Shown: positions 10,919 through 21,840 of the stretch, piece by piece
Numbering within the stretch: the first letter of the stretch is position 1
How the letters are laid out: each line of letters begins with the position of its first letter
NCBI GenBank assembly: GCA_036365455.1
Contig: JAWQUS010000023.1
Coordinates: forward strand, 8,246,001-8,310,000
DNA length: 64,000 bases
Reading direction: 5' to 3'
Origin: Macrosoma leucophasiata
Taxonomy: Eukaryota > Arthropoda > Insecta > Lepidoptera > Hedylidae
The notes under the pieces: generated by a model
The model's database searches: none
Told to the model about the DNA's origin: nothing
Seen by the model: the letters and a program-made list of their open reading frames with translations, nothing else
Position numbers and translations under genes: made by a program

Positions 10919-11789
10919 TCTAACTTCAAATTGGTTTTACGAGTTCATTTCGATGGTAAATCCCTTGAGATATTGGCCCTGTCAATATAGATTTACATAC
11001 GTAATACACACACACTTACCTACATAAAGGGTTTTTAGACAAGAAAGGTAATGTTTAAAATTTCAAGAGAAATGTGAAATTTGCTTATGATAAAATTAAT
11101 ACTCCATTATTTTATCTTCAACTGTCAATTGATTGTAACATTAATATTAATCTAAAAGTTCAATATTCAAATAATTATTTACGTTTTAACTTAAACTCTA
11201 TGGCAAGCTTATTTCTAAATCATTACTAACATCGGGAGTACTGAGGCGTCCAGTTCGGTTAATGCAAAAAAAAGGGGTTTGCACAAACACATTACAAAAT
11301 TCGCATAATACAATCTGACGAACCCGGCTACTGTTAATTTGGTTGCAGATCAAGTTAGTTTAAAGCTCGTTTCTTTCTGGACTGTCAGACTGTGCTGGCA
11401 AAACAAATCCTCCGGGCCGAGTCAATCTTGTTAACATTTTACCATGCTGTGTGCTAATTTGATAATCTTATTCTCCTGATTTGATTTATTGATTGACACG
11501 CGCAAATATAGAAGAATATCTGAATGTCCGAAAAACACAAAAACTAAATTTCTTTTATTGTATTAAGATTTTAAGGCTTATGACTATTAAAAGATCTCAA
11601 CACTTTATTTACCTTATTTTTTAAAAATTAAAAACAAAATCTAAATTGTAGATTATAATAAGTACTTACTGCTGTCTGAATATTTTTATATTTTTTTTTA
11701 TTTACGTTTTTTCTGTTTTATCTATTTTTTTTTTGTGATCAGACAGGTCAACTCCAAAGGCGAGATACACAGACCACACTCAAATTTAA
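10919..11789. other. AT-rich intronic stretch with a possible recursive splice site
   Basis: No gene or repeat recognised. On the minus strand 11021-11018 read AG|GT within ctttatgtAGGTAAGTGTG, preceded by a pyrimidine-rich ctttcttgtct. This would be a zero-length-exon (ratchet) splice site inside the giant intron. It is unproven and GTAGGTA is common in such genomes. Confidence 0.3.
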
Positions 11790-12103
11790 TAATAATTTTA
11801 AAGAAAAATGGAAAGAAAAATTTGACTTCAGGCGAGACTCGAACTCGCTACCACTGGGAATCTATTCCAGTCGTTCTTCCAACTGAGCTTCTGAAGTCCA
11901 CGTCTGATTTGTCAAATTTTAGCTTCACATTTTATTGCATTGCCTTATGGCGGCAGTAGCGACATCTATTGCCAACAATGCTAGTAGGCAACCGACACAA
12001 TAAACTTTGCAATTTATTAAATATCGTAAAGCAGTCGCTTTTACCCTTAATAATAATAATATTTCACTAGCATGTGTTATTGCGAAAGATAATTAAAAAA
12101 ATG
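11790..12103 (-). mobile_element. palindromic element carrying a tRNA-like module (copy B)
   Basis: Minus-strand copy of the family at 3781-4047. It has aaagaaaaatggaaagaaaa on the left, the tRNA-like part at 11824-11898 (reverse), then gcattgccttatggcggca and, on the outer side, catgtgttattgcgaaa, the counterpart of ttcgcattaacacatg. An extra segment (11980-12050) with gtcgcttttacccttaataa is shared with copy C. Confidence 0.6.
11824..11898 (-). other. tRNA-like sequence (copy B)
   Basis: On the minus strand gacttcag ... ctgaagtc form a good acceptor stem, with A-box-like agctcagttggaagaac and B-box gcgagttcgagtctcgc. The anticodon region is cuggaauagauuccca-like and gives no reliable assignment. 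It belongs to the repeated element and is not an isolated tRNA gene. Confidence 0.6.
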
Positions 12104-12279
12104 TTTTAAGTTTTATTTTACACATGAAAGCACTACTCCTAGTAAGTAAAATAAGTATTTTATGATCTGTGAAATTAGTTTAGTATTGACAGTTCGTTTT
12201 CTATACAAAGTTGGAATGCGGTCGGTGAATCTCGCCAAGAATGTATTCGAAAAATGTCATAGCACACAAAGTATTTGAC

Positions 12280-12480
12280 TAATGAAGTAAAGTCGCCGGT
12301 TCGTCAGCAAAGTCAGGATTTACCAATTCATAACAGCACGAGACCTTATACAGCGCGAGACGAGTAAACAAATTACCAAGAGCGGGAAGGGCCGACGTGA
12401 CGCCGTCCGCTATTAATTTTAATTCCGAAGATCGCCGAAGGTGGGTGAGAAGCACGCGCGTCAAACATCGGACGAGATGC
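12280..12480. other. GC-rich noncoding island
   Basis: GC-rich relative to its surroundings, with gggccgacgtgacgccgtcc and tattaattttaattc. A 61-codon minus-strand frame gives no recognisable protein. Candidate conserved noncoding element. Confidence 0.3.
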
Positions 12481-12800
12481 GAAATGATTGGGAAGTTTTA
12501 AGAAATTCCACTGAGATTTTTGTTGTTGCGATTACGAGATTGGGAAAGTTCAGTTTTTATCCGCCGTGTATTTTGAGTAACTTTCATTACCCATGAATAT
12601 TTTTAAACTTGTATGAATATAATTTGGATTTGTTATTAACAACCTATAGGTACATTGTCTGATCGTTGATCTTTTGCCTCAGATCAAACATTAAAAAGTA
12701 CTTGGGAGACCGATATTATAGAGAATTTTCTATCCCATATTAATATCTGCTTCCATTTTTTTAAGAAATTTCATTAAAAAAAAACACATTAAACCCATAG

Positions 12801-13005
12801 CCTTATAGAATTGTCATTCTTGATTCAACTTTCTAAGTTCAAGTGCAAGTTTTAATTTTATCATGAGAAATTTAATTCTTGATCTTTTTTATAAATGTGG
12901 CAGATATACTTTACTATCTCACACATTTTTCACGCGAAGAAGATGTTGGCTACAATTTTATTCAAAAGTTAAAAAAAAATAATCAAGAATGACAATTCTA
13001 CAGGG
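12801..13005. mobile_element. short MITE
   Basis: The ends are inverted: left ccttatagaattgtcattct, right agaatgacaattctacaggg. The core 20 bp is perfect, and the element is 205 bp with no coding capacity. Flanking target duplication is not clear. Confidence 0.65.
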
Positions 13006-13099
13006 CAGTTAAATACTTCGGAATACGAAAAGTGGACCTACTCAAGATACATTTCTATAAATTTATCCTAAAACAAAATATGAGCATAACATGAGGAGC

Positions 13100-13330
13100 G
13101 GATAACATAACGTGTCAACAGCAACGGGGCATTGGGCAGCGGGTGGTCCGTATCCACCACTCGCTGTCGTCGGCGGATACAAGTACGACATCCGTACACT
13201 CCGGCTAATTTATTTTATCCCTTCCGATCCCTCTATATTACTATCTATGAAGCGTTCAAATGACATTATTCTTGCAGATTCGAAGTATTTTTTTTATTGC
13301 GATATACTTGGGCGTCTGTCATGGACGGTA
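13100..13330 (+). other. GC-rich island followed by an exon-like segment
   Basis: 13100-13220 is a GC-rich island. Downstream, 13278-13327 is framed by an acceptor-like ttattcttgcag and a strong donor GACG|GTAAGTAT. In one frame the 50 bases read IRSIFFIAIYLGVCHG, a signal-peptide-like hydrophobic run. No partner exon was found, so this remains a candidate only. Confidence 0.2.
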
Positions 13331-13782
13331 AGTATCTGCAACACTCACATTCGCATAATTCAAGTACAACGTACTTACCCGTTCAAATCTAATGTTATGA
13401 ATTGCATATTTTTTATAGACACATTGATAACGTTTTATAATTTTTGAGCCATCATTTATAAAGGCGGAAACGATGGTGTGAGGCATGTGCTCCTGTGCCG
13501 CCTTTACTGGAACCTCCTTAAAAAATGGCGCTTACAGATGTCCTTTGCAAGCTGCAAGCTGATCCCAAAAAATTGTCGATAATAAGAAGCCTAAGAATGC
13601 TGCTGCATCAGATCGAATTTGTTTATTGAGTCTGATATGGGCCCTAGTGGTTCGAAATAAATGATAATAAGTCCCTCGTCAGTACGGGGTCCAATCTGAA
13701 CCTTTCTAAGGTTTGCGGGGGATATAGCTTTAACACGTAAAGACAGTCGTATATAATAATAGGTTTCTACCTAAATTATATA
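13331..13782. other. intronic stretch with a repeat-tail fragment
   Basis: At 13625-13662 gatatgggccctagtggttc plus aaataaatgataat is the 3' tail of a LINE or SINE also seen at 8485-8515. The rest is unassigned. Confidence 0.35.
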
Positions 13783-14121
13783 TGAAACCTTTATAGACAT
13801 TTGACAACCTTTAAAAGATATAAATTTGACTTTTGACATTGTCTATCAGTTTAGTGAAAAATATTATTCCAATTGCTATAACGTATAATAAAACTAGAAA
13901 TGTTTATTAATTTCGTTCAATTTAATAATTGATTATGTTTGTAAAGAAAGCATGGACATTTAATTGTTGATTCTCTTTTCTTTTTAGGTTAATAAGTTAT
14001 TTCATGCGGTTAATACTTTGTTATAAAAAACTATGTTATTTTATTTTAATGAATAAATCTCTTTTCTTTTTAGACGAATCACATTGTTGTTTTATGCTTC
14101 AAGAAAGATCACTAATATTAT
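13783..14121 (+). repeat. 5' LTR
   Basis: Begins tgaaacctttatagaca and ends cactaatatta. It matches 17755-18085 almost throughout; differences include ttgacaacc versus ttgagaacc, atacttt versus atatttt and an 8-bp length change near 14058. The short list of differences suggests a moderately young insertion. Confidence 0.85.
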
Positions 14122-14151
14122 AAATCAATCACATTGTCATTAATCTACACA

Positions 14152-15223
14152 ATGGAGAAATTACGATTTGAATTTGCGGTAAAAGCAAAACCGGACGACA
14201 ACAAGACAAATATGTATGCCATAACCTCCATTACGCATACACAAAATCAAACTTTTATTGTGCCAAGAGAGTATCAGTCAGTTCATTTACACAAAGATAT
14301 ACTAAAGCATGACATTTTTGAGAAAATTATAAAATCCCTCCAGAAAAGGCACGATAAGAGACAGGTATGGATAACTTTAACCAAGGAAATGAAATCAACA
14401 TATCTGGATGATGACAACTTACAATTTGATGGATTTTTACTTGAAAAATTAGAACAAGGTCAAGAGACAACATTGTCTAAAAAAACAGAAAATAAGTCTA
14501 GATTAGTAACAGAATTTACAATAAAAAAGTTTTCAAGAAATACAACAAATGTTCAACAATGGTTAAAGACTTTTGAAAGTGAATGTACACGCTTACAAAT
14601 AGAAACAGATTTACAAAAAATTGAAATTCTAAGATGACTTCTGGAAGATACATGTATAGATTGGTACACCTCGATGATTATCAAACATACCATAGACTCA
14701 GATTGGTCTGTATGGAAGAGAAGTTTAAGTGAAACATTTGCCGATAAAGGTTAGTCATCAATTAGGTATTATATATATACAAGAATCAATGTTAGAATAT
14801 GCTCTAAAAAAAGAGAGACTATTACTGGAAATAAACAAGACAATAGATACACAAACCCTGATTTATTTGATTGCCACTGGTCTACCAAATTTTATAATGG
14901 ATAGAATAGACAGAGAAAGCCTTAAAGAAGTAAATGACTTATTTAAGTATATAAGAGGCCTAGAAAGTTTAACAAGAAAGAACGACACAAAGAAAAATTT
15001 AAGCATAGGAAACAAATTCAATAAACAAGAAATAAAAGAAACTATAAAAAGATCATGCAGGATTTGTGAGAATAAAGGAAAATTAAACAGATTTCATCCC
15101 GAGAATGTTTGTTGGTATAACTATGAAAATAGAACAATGGACGACAAACACTTTCAGTCTAACTCAATATTAAAAGTTGAACTAAGTAATGAACATTCAA
15201 AAAACGAAATTTCCCTCCACTAA
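14152..15223 (+). pseudogene. Gypsy gag, broken
   Basis: The first ATG is at 14152 (MEKLRFEFAV). The capsid-type segment has FTIKKFSRNTTNVQQWLKTF and ESECTRLQIET, as in insect Ty3/Gypsy Gag. The frame stops at TGA 14635-14637. The following bases still read LLEDTCIDWYTSMIIKHTID before a second stop (TAG near 14753), after which the frame changes. The later part (14729-15223) has ALKKERLLLEINKTIDTQTL and ends with a zinc-knuckle-like C-x2-C ... H-P-x3-V-C near 15056-15110. Gag would package element RNA. This copy is not functional. Confidence 0.75.
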
Positions 15224-15225
15224 TT

Positions 15226-15751
15226 GTGATTACAGTGATGTTAAATTCTACATTAGAAGCCAAAGGGTTGTACGACCCTGGTTCACGAATAACATTAATA
15301 AATTCAAAATTAGTTCAGGTGACGAATATGACACCGAATTATTGTTATGACACAATAAAAACAATAAGTGGAGGAGGAAAAACAAAAGGATTAATTACAC
15401 TATTATTATTAATATTACGGATTAACTACACTGGACGCAGAGTTATTGCACAAGAAGATTAAAATAAATGCATTTATCTTCAAAAATGAAAACTTTGAGT
15501 ATGATCTAATACTAGGATTAGATTCTATACACAAATTTGGGTTGACTCATGATGAGAATTTAAATATCCAAATACAAAAAAATAACAATCTCAAAATAAG
15601 TAACGAAGATAAGTTAGAAGATAAACAGACTGACAATATGGAAATAAATATGGAAGATAAAGAATATGCAATAAACTTCAATGAAGGTATAGATACAAAC
15701 AAATTTAATATAGAGACAGAATATTTAATACTGATCAAAGAAAAGAGATAA
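15226..15751 (+). pseudogene. Gypsy aspartic protease region, broken
   Basis: Residues LYDPGSRITLINSKL (about 15270-15315) match the retropepsin active-site block, where D-S/T-G is expected; here it reads D-P-G. A frame change at about 15450 leads to YDLILGLDSIHKFGL, the ILGxD C-terminal block of retropepsins. Both the altered active site and the frameshift make it inactive. Confidence 0.65.
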
Positions 15752-15845
15752 ATGAATTATTGGATAGCTACACGGAAATGTTTGCTAAAAATAAGTATGA
15801 CACTGGAAGAGTGAAAAAAGTATGAAGCCTGTATAGATTTGTAAG

Positions 15846-16459
15846 TTGAAAAATATTGTTCTAAAAGGCCGTATAGATGTTCAAGACAAGAAAGAAATAG
15901 AAAATCAAATCTCAAATCTTTTAAAACACGAATTAATCGAGGAATCTTACAGTCCATTTGCAGCACCTGTTACCTTAGCTTTTAAAAGGGAAGAAGGAAA
16001 AAAAAGTAGATTATGCATTGACTTCAGAGATTTAAATAAAATAATTATACCCCAATCACAACCGTTTCCGCTCATAGAAGACTTAATAACAAAAACAATA
16101 AATTGTAATTATTTCACAACTCTTAATATAAATTCAGCTTTTTGGTCCATTCCTCTAAAAATTACAGACCGACACAAAACTGGTTTTGTTACTCAAGAAG
16201 GTCATTATCAATGGACCTGTTTACCCTTCGGCCTTAAGACAGCACCGGCCATATTTCAACGGATCTTGGGAAATATTATAAGAAAAAATGGCTTAACAGG
16301 ATTTGTAGTGAATTTAATGGACGATATTTTGATCTTTTCAAAGACATTTAATGAACATATCACACACTTAAATAAATTGCTGAAGACTATTCGAGAAGAA
16401 GGTTTCAGACTTAAATTAACGAAATGTAAGTTTGCATGCGATTCTGTTAAGTATTTTTG
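15846..16459 (+). pseudogene. Gypsy reverse transcriptase, truncated
   Basis: Conserved blocks run in order: EIENQISNLLKHELIEESYS, SPFAAPVTLAFKREEGKKSR, LCIDFRDLNKI, TLNINSAFWSIPL, QWTCLPFGLKTAPAIFQRIL, the catalytic LMDDILIFS (about 16315-16345) and GFRLKLTKCKFACDSVKYF. The family reads LDVNSAFW-IPI and YLDD or YMDD, so this is a Ty3/Gypsy RT with L in the variable place. The coding match ends at about 16459, where the minisatellite starts. Thumb, RNase H and most of integrase are missing. Confidence 0.85.
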
Positions 16460-16875
16460 TAATCAGCACCCCGAGAAACCTCGAAATTAACACCCAAAAC
16501 AAAATTTGGAAAGATAATTATGTCCGCCATCCTGGATCTGAAAAATGATGCCATTTTCGTAATCAGCACCCCAAGAAACCTAGAAATTGATAGCCATATC
16601 ATATTTTGAGAAAAAAAAAATCAGTCAGCAGTCAGTTCCATTTTGGATCTGCAAAAAGTGCCATTTTCGTAATCAGAATTCCAAGAAACTGTAAAATTAA
16701 GACCCATAGATAAAAGAAATATTCTGCCCGCCATCTTGAATTAGAAAAATTCAAGAAACCGTAAAATTGAAATCCATATTACTTATCATATTTTCCAAAA
16801 ACGATAATCTCCGCCGTCTTCGATTTGAAAGGAGATACCATTTTCGTAATTATGACCTCAAGGAACCCCGACATT
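16457..16875 (+). repeat. degenerate minisatellite, about 100-110 bp period
   Basis: ttttcgtaatcagcacccc plus aagaaacc recurs at about 16455, 16555, 16665 and 16843, and a shortened form at 16748. Between these lies ccgccatcttggat-tgaaaa-tg-. About four diverged units occupy the breakpoint in the Gypsy pol gene. This family is common in Lepidoptera and is noncoding. Confidence 0.7.
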
Positions 16876-16983
16876 GATACTTACATTGCTTACATACTAT
16901 ATCGCTTACAGTACACTGCATTTCCCAATTTACATTTAGTGAAATGTATATGAATATAATAAAACTTTATTTGCTAAAAACAG

Positions 16984-17162
16984 ATTATAATATATTTTAT
17001 TTTTAAAGAAAAATGGAAAGAAAAATTTGACTTCAGGCGAGACTCGAACTCGCGGCCTACTGGGAATCTATCATCTATTGCCAACTATGCTAGTTAGGCA
17101 ACTGATACAATAGACTTTTCAGTTTATTGAAAATCGTAAAGAAGTCGCTTTTACCCTTAATA
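16984..17162 (-). mobile_element. palindromic tRNA-like element, partial (copy C)
   Basis: Reads aaagaaaaatggaaagaaaa, then the reversed tRNA end ggcgagactcgaactcgc, and is cut in the middle of the tRNA-like part (after about 17068). It continues with the segment gtcgcttttacccttaataa shared with copy B. It abuts copy D directly. Confidence 0.6.
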
Positions 17163-17163
17163 A

Positions 17164-17486
17164 TTGTTTTATATTATTTCGCATTAACACATGCTTGTGA
17201 AATATATTTCATTTTTAAAGAAAAATGGAAAGAAAAATTTGAAAAAAAATCTTTAGATTTTTCTTTTAGATGGCGCTGCTGCTACCATAAAGCAATGCAA
17301 TAGATGTGAAGGAAAGATTTGAAAAATCGGGCAGGACTTCAGTAGCTCAATTGGAAGAGCGGCTGGACTAGATTCCCAGTAGGCCGCGAGTTCGAGTCTC
17401 GCCTGAAGTCAAATTTTTCTTTCCATTTTTCTTTAAAAATAAAATATATTTCACAAGCATGTGTTAATGCGAAATAATAAAACAAT
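17164..17486 (+). mobile_element. palindromic tRNA-like element, complete (copy D)
   Basis: The most intact copy. The left arm (17164 to about 17242) and right arm (about 17408-17486) are inverted repeats of about 79 bp with few differences, running from attgttttat through acatgcttgtgaaatatatt to aaaatggaaagaaaaatttg. Inside are ccataaagcaatgcaatag and the tRNA-like module 17335-17410. The element resides within the former pol gene of the Gypsy element, so it is younger than that insertion. Confidence 0.75.
17335..17410 (+). other. tRNA-like sequence (copy D)
   Basis: The acceptor stem gacttca / tgaagtc is a perfect 7 bp. It has a D-arm/A-box tagctcaattggaagagc and a T-arm gcgagttcgagtctcgc. 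The anticodon arm ctgga-ctagatt-cccag would place AGA in the loop with one mismatch. This best preserved module would fold as a cloverleaf, but its place inside a mobile palindrome makes a normal tRNA gene unlikely. Confidence 0.65.
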
Positions 17487-17497
17487 GATTACAATAT

Positions 17498-17695
17498 GAT
17501 TTTAAAAAGGGTGATAAAGTATACGTTGATTAAGGAAATAAATTGAATAAAAAGAAAATGGATGAAATTAGAATTGGTCCATTTGAAATTGAAGAAAAAA
17601 TATCGGATTCGGTTTTCAAAATAAATACTGGTCGTGGATCAAGATCTATTGGACTATATCATGTCACAAAGCTCATTCCTATGTTTGTTGATTAG
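17498..17695 (+). pseudogene. Gypsy integrase C-terminal remnant
   Basis: Translates as DFKKGDKVYVD, a stop, then MDEIRIGPFEIEEKISDSVF and GLYHVTKLIP, ending in a stop at 17693-17695. The GPF/Y-type module (R-I-G-P-F-E-I) and HVTKLIP are the end of Ty3/Gypsy integrase. It is followed at about 17743 by a purine run gaagggaggtga, the polypurine tract, just before the 3' LTR. The in-frame TAA near 17531 breaks it. Confidence 0.75.
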
Positions 17696-17754
17696 GATTT
17701 GCAGCTAAATTTTACTCAACTTGTGGGAAAAATTTGCATTTCGAAGGGAGGTGA

Positions 17755-18085
17755 TGAAACCTTTATAGACATTTGAGAACCTTTAAAAGATATAAATTTG
17801 ACTTTTGACACTGTCTATCAGTTTAGTGAAAAATATTATTCCAATTGCTATAACGTATAATAAAACTAGAAATGTTTATTAATTTCGTCCAATTTAATAA
17901 TTGATTATGTTTGTAAAGAAAGCATGGACATTTAATTGTTGATTCTCTTTTTTTTTAGGTTAATAAGTTATTTCATGCGGTTGATATTTTGTTATAAAAA
18001 ACTATGTTATTTTATTTTAATGAATAAATATTTTTAGACGAATCACATTGTTGTTTTATGCTTCAAGAAAGATCACTAATATTAT
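17755..18085 (+). repeat. 3' LTR
   Basis: Partner of 13783-14121. It starts tgaaacctttatagaca after the polypurine tract and ends cactaatatta, followed by tata. Confidence 0.85.
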
Positions 18086-18957
18086 ATATATACAACCATA
18101 AACGCACTTCACATATTTTTCATGGCGAAGAATTGAAGAATTCTTACGAAAATATCGTGTTTTGAGCGCAAAGTTAGTGTGTTAAAAGTACCCTGAGTGC
18201 AATCCAGGAACGAACTCAGTGAATGTGGAAATGCACACAAATTGTTACTCCTTACTTCCCGGGGTTTAATCAACGGGGACACCCGCCGCGGCAGACGGCC
18301 TCCGCCTTCCTTCCAACTTGCCGCAAATTGAGAATAATGGATCCTGTGCGCCATTTTAGGTCTCCACAGAAAAATCTTGTACTGTTTGCTGTGAACCGCG
18401 GTGTTTTTTAATACTCGACTTTCGACTCGACTTTAATACTTTTCAATTAAACACTGTCAAAATTGATGAATAAAGCGAAATAAACATCCAATTACGATAA
18501 TGTTTAAATCGACGACACAGTTCTGATACTATTTAGAGGATAGTACCTATCAGTTATAGTATCAGTAGTAGTAGTAGTAGTAGTAGTAGTAAAGGTATTC
18601 AGATAGGTATTCAAATATCAATTTCAATCGGCAACGTAATAAAAAATGAGGTAAAATCTAAGTCTACGCAGAGACATCGGGAGTCTGCGTTTTACTGTCT
18701 TTACAATGATGAGTGCTCTGCTGAACTGTTTGAAATCGGGTGACCCGTTTACTTTTCTGTCAACATTTTGATATAAAAAATAGGCATCTCTCTCAGAGAG
18801 TAGGTACCTTAGCTAAGTAAATAAATCTATCAATCGTTTAATACAAGGAATAAATTTAAATATAAAAGACAAAAATTTAGATTAGAGAATGATCACTGTA
18901 AGTAATTCACTATAGGTAATTGGTAACTCTAAAGTGAAAAAGTGTCCTTGTAAACTA
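18086..18957. other. intronic stretch with a GC-rich island and a triplet repeat
   Basis: 18220-18360 is GC-rich (ccgccgcggcagacggcctc) and lacks a recognisable product. 18564-18590 is an uninterrupted (AGT)n run. Nothing else is recognised. Confidence 0.4.
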
Positions 18958-19311
18958 ATCAATACATATAATAAGACCAAAAAAAATTTATTGGAATTCT
19001 GGTCTGGCTGTCTGTTTGGTACGTTATAACTTCAAAAATAATCAACGGACTTAAACGCTTCACATGTGGATTACATATAATTAGGAGCGTTGTCAAAACT
19101 TTGTTTCGTCAAAATCGGTTAAGAGAAAAAGAAGTTATGGTCAATTGCAAATTAACTTCAAGCACTGCTTCAAAACTTTTAAACAGAGTTAAATGCGGTT
19201 TACATTAACGTATTTAATTTGGACTAGCTGTGCACGCAACTTTATCCGCGTAGAATTTAACAAAATTATTGTTCAGTATATCTACGCGGACGAAGTCGTG
19301 GGCACAGCTAG
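18958..19311 (+). mobile_element. Helitron-like non-autonomous element
   Basis: The body has tctggctgtctgtttggtac and ttaagagaaaaagaagttat, text typical of abundant lepidopteran Helitron-like repeats. The 3' end is ctacgcggacgaagtcgtgg followed by gcacagctag, ending CTAG. 19223-19311 is itself an inverted repeat (ctagctgtgcacgc ... gtgggcacagctag). The 5' end is uncertain. Confidence 0.45.
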
Positions 19312-19499
19312 ATTTAAATATAATTTTTGTTTAATATACGTGAGATATACCCTCAAAACTAGTTCTATTTCAATGAAAGAAAGATAGACCTGTATACTAT
19401 ATATATGTACTGTGCGTGGTAAGAAGTAGCCTGGCCTCTGTCCCACGGACATACAGATATGTGACACATTCCGTTCATTAAAATACGTCCAAAGCCTGG

Positions 19500-19556
19500 G
19501 AAACGCGTAGAATTTAATAAAATTATTGTTCAGTATCTACGCGGGCACAGCTAGTT
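19500..19556 (+). mobile_element. Helitron-like 3' end fragment
   Basis: acgcgtagaatttaataaaa ... cgcgggcacagctag repeats the end of the element at 19240-19311, with the same gttcagtatctacg. Confidence 0.45.
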
Positions 19557-20139
19557 TAAGATATTTGAACGTCGATATTTATGTTTGGTATTTTTAAATA
19601 CGATATTGTTATACGTACCCTAAGCGTTGATTTGTCTGCTAGTGAGTCAGGTCTATTCTTTTTATGCATATTATACGGATTAACTTCCTCAGAAATTGGG
19701 GACTAACTGAAAAGGTGGCATTTAAGAAGTATATTAGAAACCAAGCACTCCAGTTAATGAACGTACAAACGACATTGATTAGATTAGGTTTACTAAGAGC
19801 ACTGTAATATCGAGAGTGACATACGGTATTGGCGACCGCAGCGCCCTACCCCGCGGCGTTTAAGCTGCCAACACACAGCGGACGGGACACGGGAATACAG
19901 TAAAAACACAGCATCTTCATGACGATACACAAATAAAACATTAAATATGTGTCTACTAACAACCGTCAAAAACTTTGAAACCGTAAAACTCATGTGCCCA
20001 AACCGGATTCATTTGAATCGCAAAATAGAAAGATGGTATTAGACCACTAAAAAAACGTATTAGGCACATTTGATCTATCATAAAGTCGACATTCGACTTT
20101 AGATTTTTCATACTTCTCATAGATTTTTTAATACTTTTT

Positions 20140-20378
20140 AGCGTAGTAAGTAATGTTAAGTGAATATTGCAGCCTATAGAGAAAAAGCAGAGGTCAAAAT
20201 GGAGATGCGTTGCCATCTCTCAGTCCCAAGTTTTCTACCCCGTGTGCCAGAAGTTACTGGGTATACTTGACCATCTAACCGGAACCCGGAGTGCTGAACA
20301 CTTGGCCGCAGATATATTAGGTAAAACGATGATGCTAACGCCCTTGAACTTCGACACTGGAACTCCACGGCCAGGGAA
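20140..20378 (-). mobile_element. Metulj-like SINE, near full length, diverged
   Basis: The plus strand shows taatgttaagtgaatattgc, agaggtcaaaatggagatgc, ccatctaaccggaac, gatatattaggtaaaacg and cttcgacactggaactcca, the reverse of the family in correct order. The poly-A tail is degraded. Confidence 0.6.
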
Positions 20379-20399
20379 ACAATGGTTCATCACGCTCGC

Positions 20400-20700
20400 T
20401 GTGTGCCAGTGACTTTATGTTTCGGTTCGGCTAAGCCATGCATCGGAGATCCGTCTTTACGAGCTCGTTAGTGCCGGTAATCGCGTTGCACGAGCGGGAT
20501 TACGCTTGTGCATTATTAGTGTTTTTATTGATTCACTCGGCTGCCGTCGTAAACTGAGATTATTATTCGCGACTCCATCCCCCGCACCCTACGCGCGCCT
20601 CCCCGCCCTCCATCAGAGTTGTTTTGTTACTTAATCGCGACGATAACAACATTTAACGACGGCTAGGTGACTGGCAAAATTCCGCTCCGATGTTTAGTGC
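20400..20700. other. GC-rich noncoding island
   Basis: Contains gccatgcatcggagatccg, cccgcaccctacgcgcgcct and acgataacaacatttaacga. It has no long open frame and no repeat marks. Candidate conserved noncoding element. Confidence 0.35.
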
Positions 20701-21840
20701 TCATTCTATTTTCATTAACCATTTACCCACTTAATGATCCAGATCCTGAGAGTGATTCAATGACTTGGTCCTCATAAAATTAAACCTGAGCACTACATTG
20801 GAATTTCGTTATGTATGGCAACAATATATCACCAAACATATAATTATTCTCCGTTACATTGTGGTATTTCAAGGCTAGTCATCTACTCTTTTCGTTGATA
20901 AAGTGTATAAATTGTAATAGTACTAACAAATACTACATAACATGCTTAGTATATTTAGGACAATCGTGATGCGTTACTACTTCTTTTTATTCCTGCCAAC
21001 GTCGAAACAGAACATTGGCCCAAAACTTGACAATGGCCACTATAAAGCCTGTAGCCTATTAAGTTCAGCTATAGAACCGCTAGCACGGTACGAGTAGCAA
21101 ACCATCAGATGTCCCATAGTTTGCGTAGATCTTCCACAGTCACACAAGCGAACTACTAGTGGAGTAACACCAACATAGCATAACTATAAATTTTCACTTT
21201 TACGATCGATTTCAACACAAAACCTTTTTTTTTGTCTATAGTATCGGAAATTTAATCGTATTACCTGTATTATTATTATTTTTCAATTATACTGACGAAT
21301 TACATAGAACTAAAAGGTACGCCAGTTGAAAAATAGAAATTTCTCTTCATACATCGGACCGCCGGAGCTAAACTTGTTCAAGGACTTTGTAAACTAGTTA
21401 TGGTTTTGTTTAAAACAACGTAATATTTAAGGAAACCCATCAAGTCTACGGTTAACACGCTCTCAAAATACCTGTTTAATGGGTCAGCAACAATTTGCCT
21501 ACACTTTGAATTATTCACAAAACTTTAATATTGACTAAATTTGCGTTACATAAATCACTCGAAATTGAATTAAGGGTCGATCATAAATCAGTACAAATAA
21601 AATATACGTTTGCAATTTATTCTTATATATCATCTTCAAAGTTTTATTTATTTAGTCAGATATAATATAACTACATGAATAACTCATGATGTACCTACAA
21701 ATCGCAAAGGTTCAAACTGAAATATGGTTGAAATATTCACAAAATCGAATCCTTCACAGGCGAACGTTTAATATTTAACACTTCAGTGGTTATAGATTAT
21801 GCTGAGAACAATCACCAAGGGACAAAGCGACTATTGAGAT
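20701..21840. other. unassigned intronic stretch
   Basis: AT-rich. I recognise nothing in it. Confidence 0.5.

Larger units (their letters stand above)
13783..18085 (+). mobile_element. Ty3/Gypsy LTR retrotransposon, degenerate and interrupted
   Basis: It has two LTRs (13783-14121 and 17755-18085), a gag region, a damaged protease, a reverse transcriptase and the integrase C-terminus, in the order expected for Metaviridae. Stops and frameshifts break gag and protease. After the RT motif region at 16459 the frame is lost: about 1 kb of minisatellite and tRNA-like fold-back DNA (16457-17488) stands where the rest of RT, RNase H and most of integrase should be. A tata flanks both ends as a possible 4-bp target duplication. 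No envelope gene is seen. The element cannot move by itself. Confidence 0.85.

Noticed and set aside
13783..18085. Endogenous retrovirus with envelope
   Set aside because: No envelope-like frame lies between the integrase end (17695) and the 3' LTR (17755), so it is a plain Gypsy-type retrotransposon.
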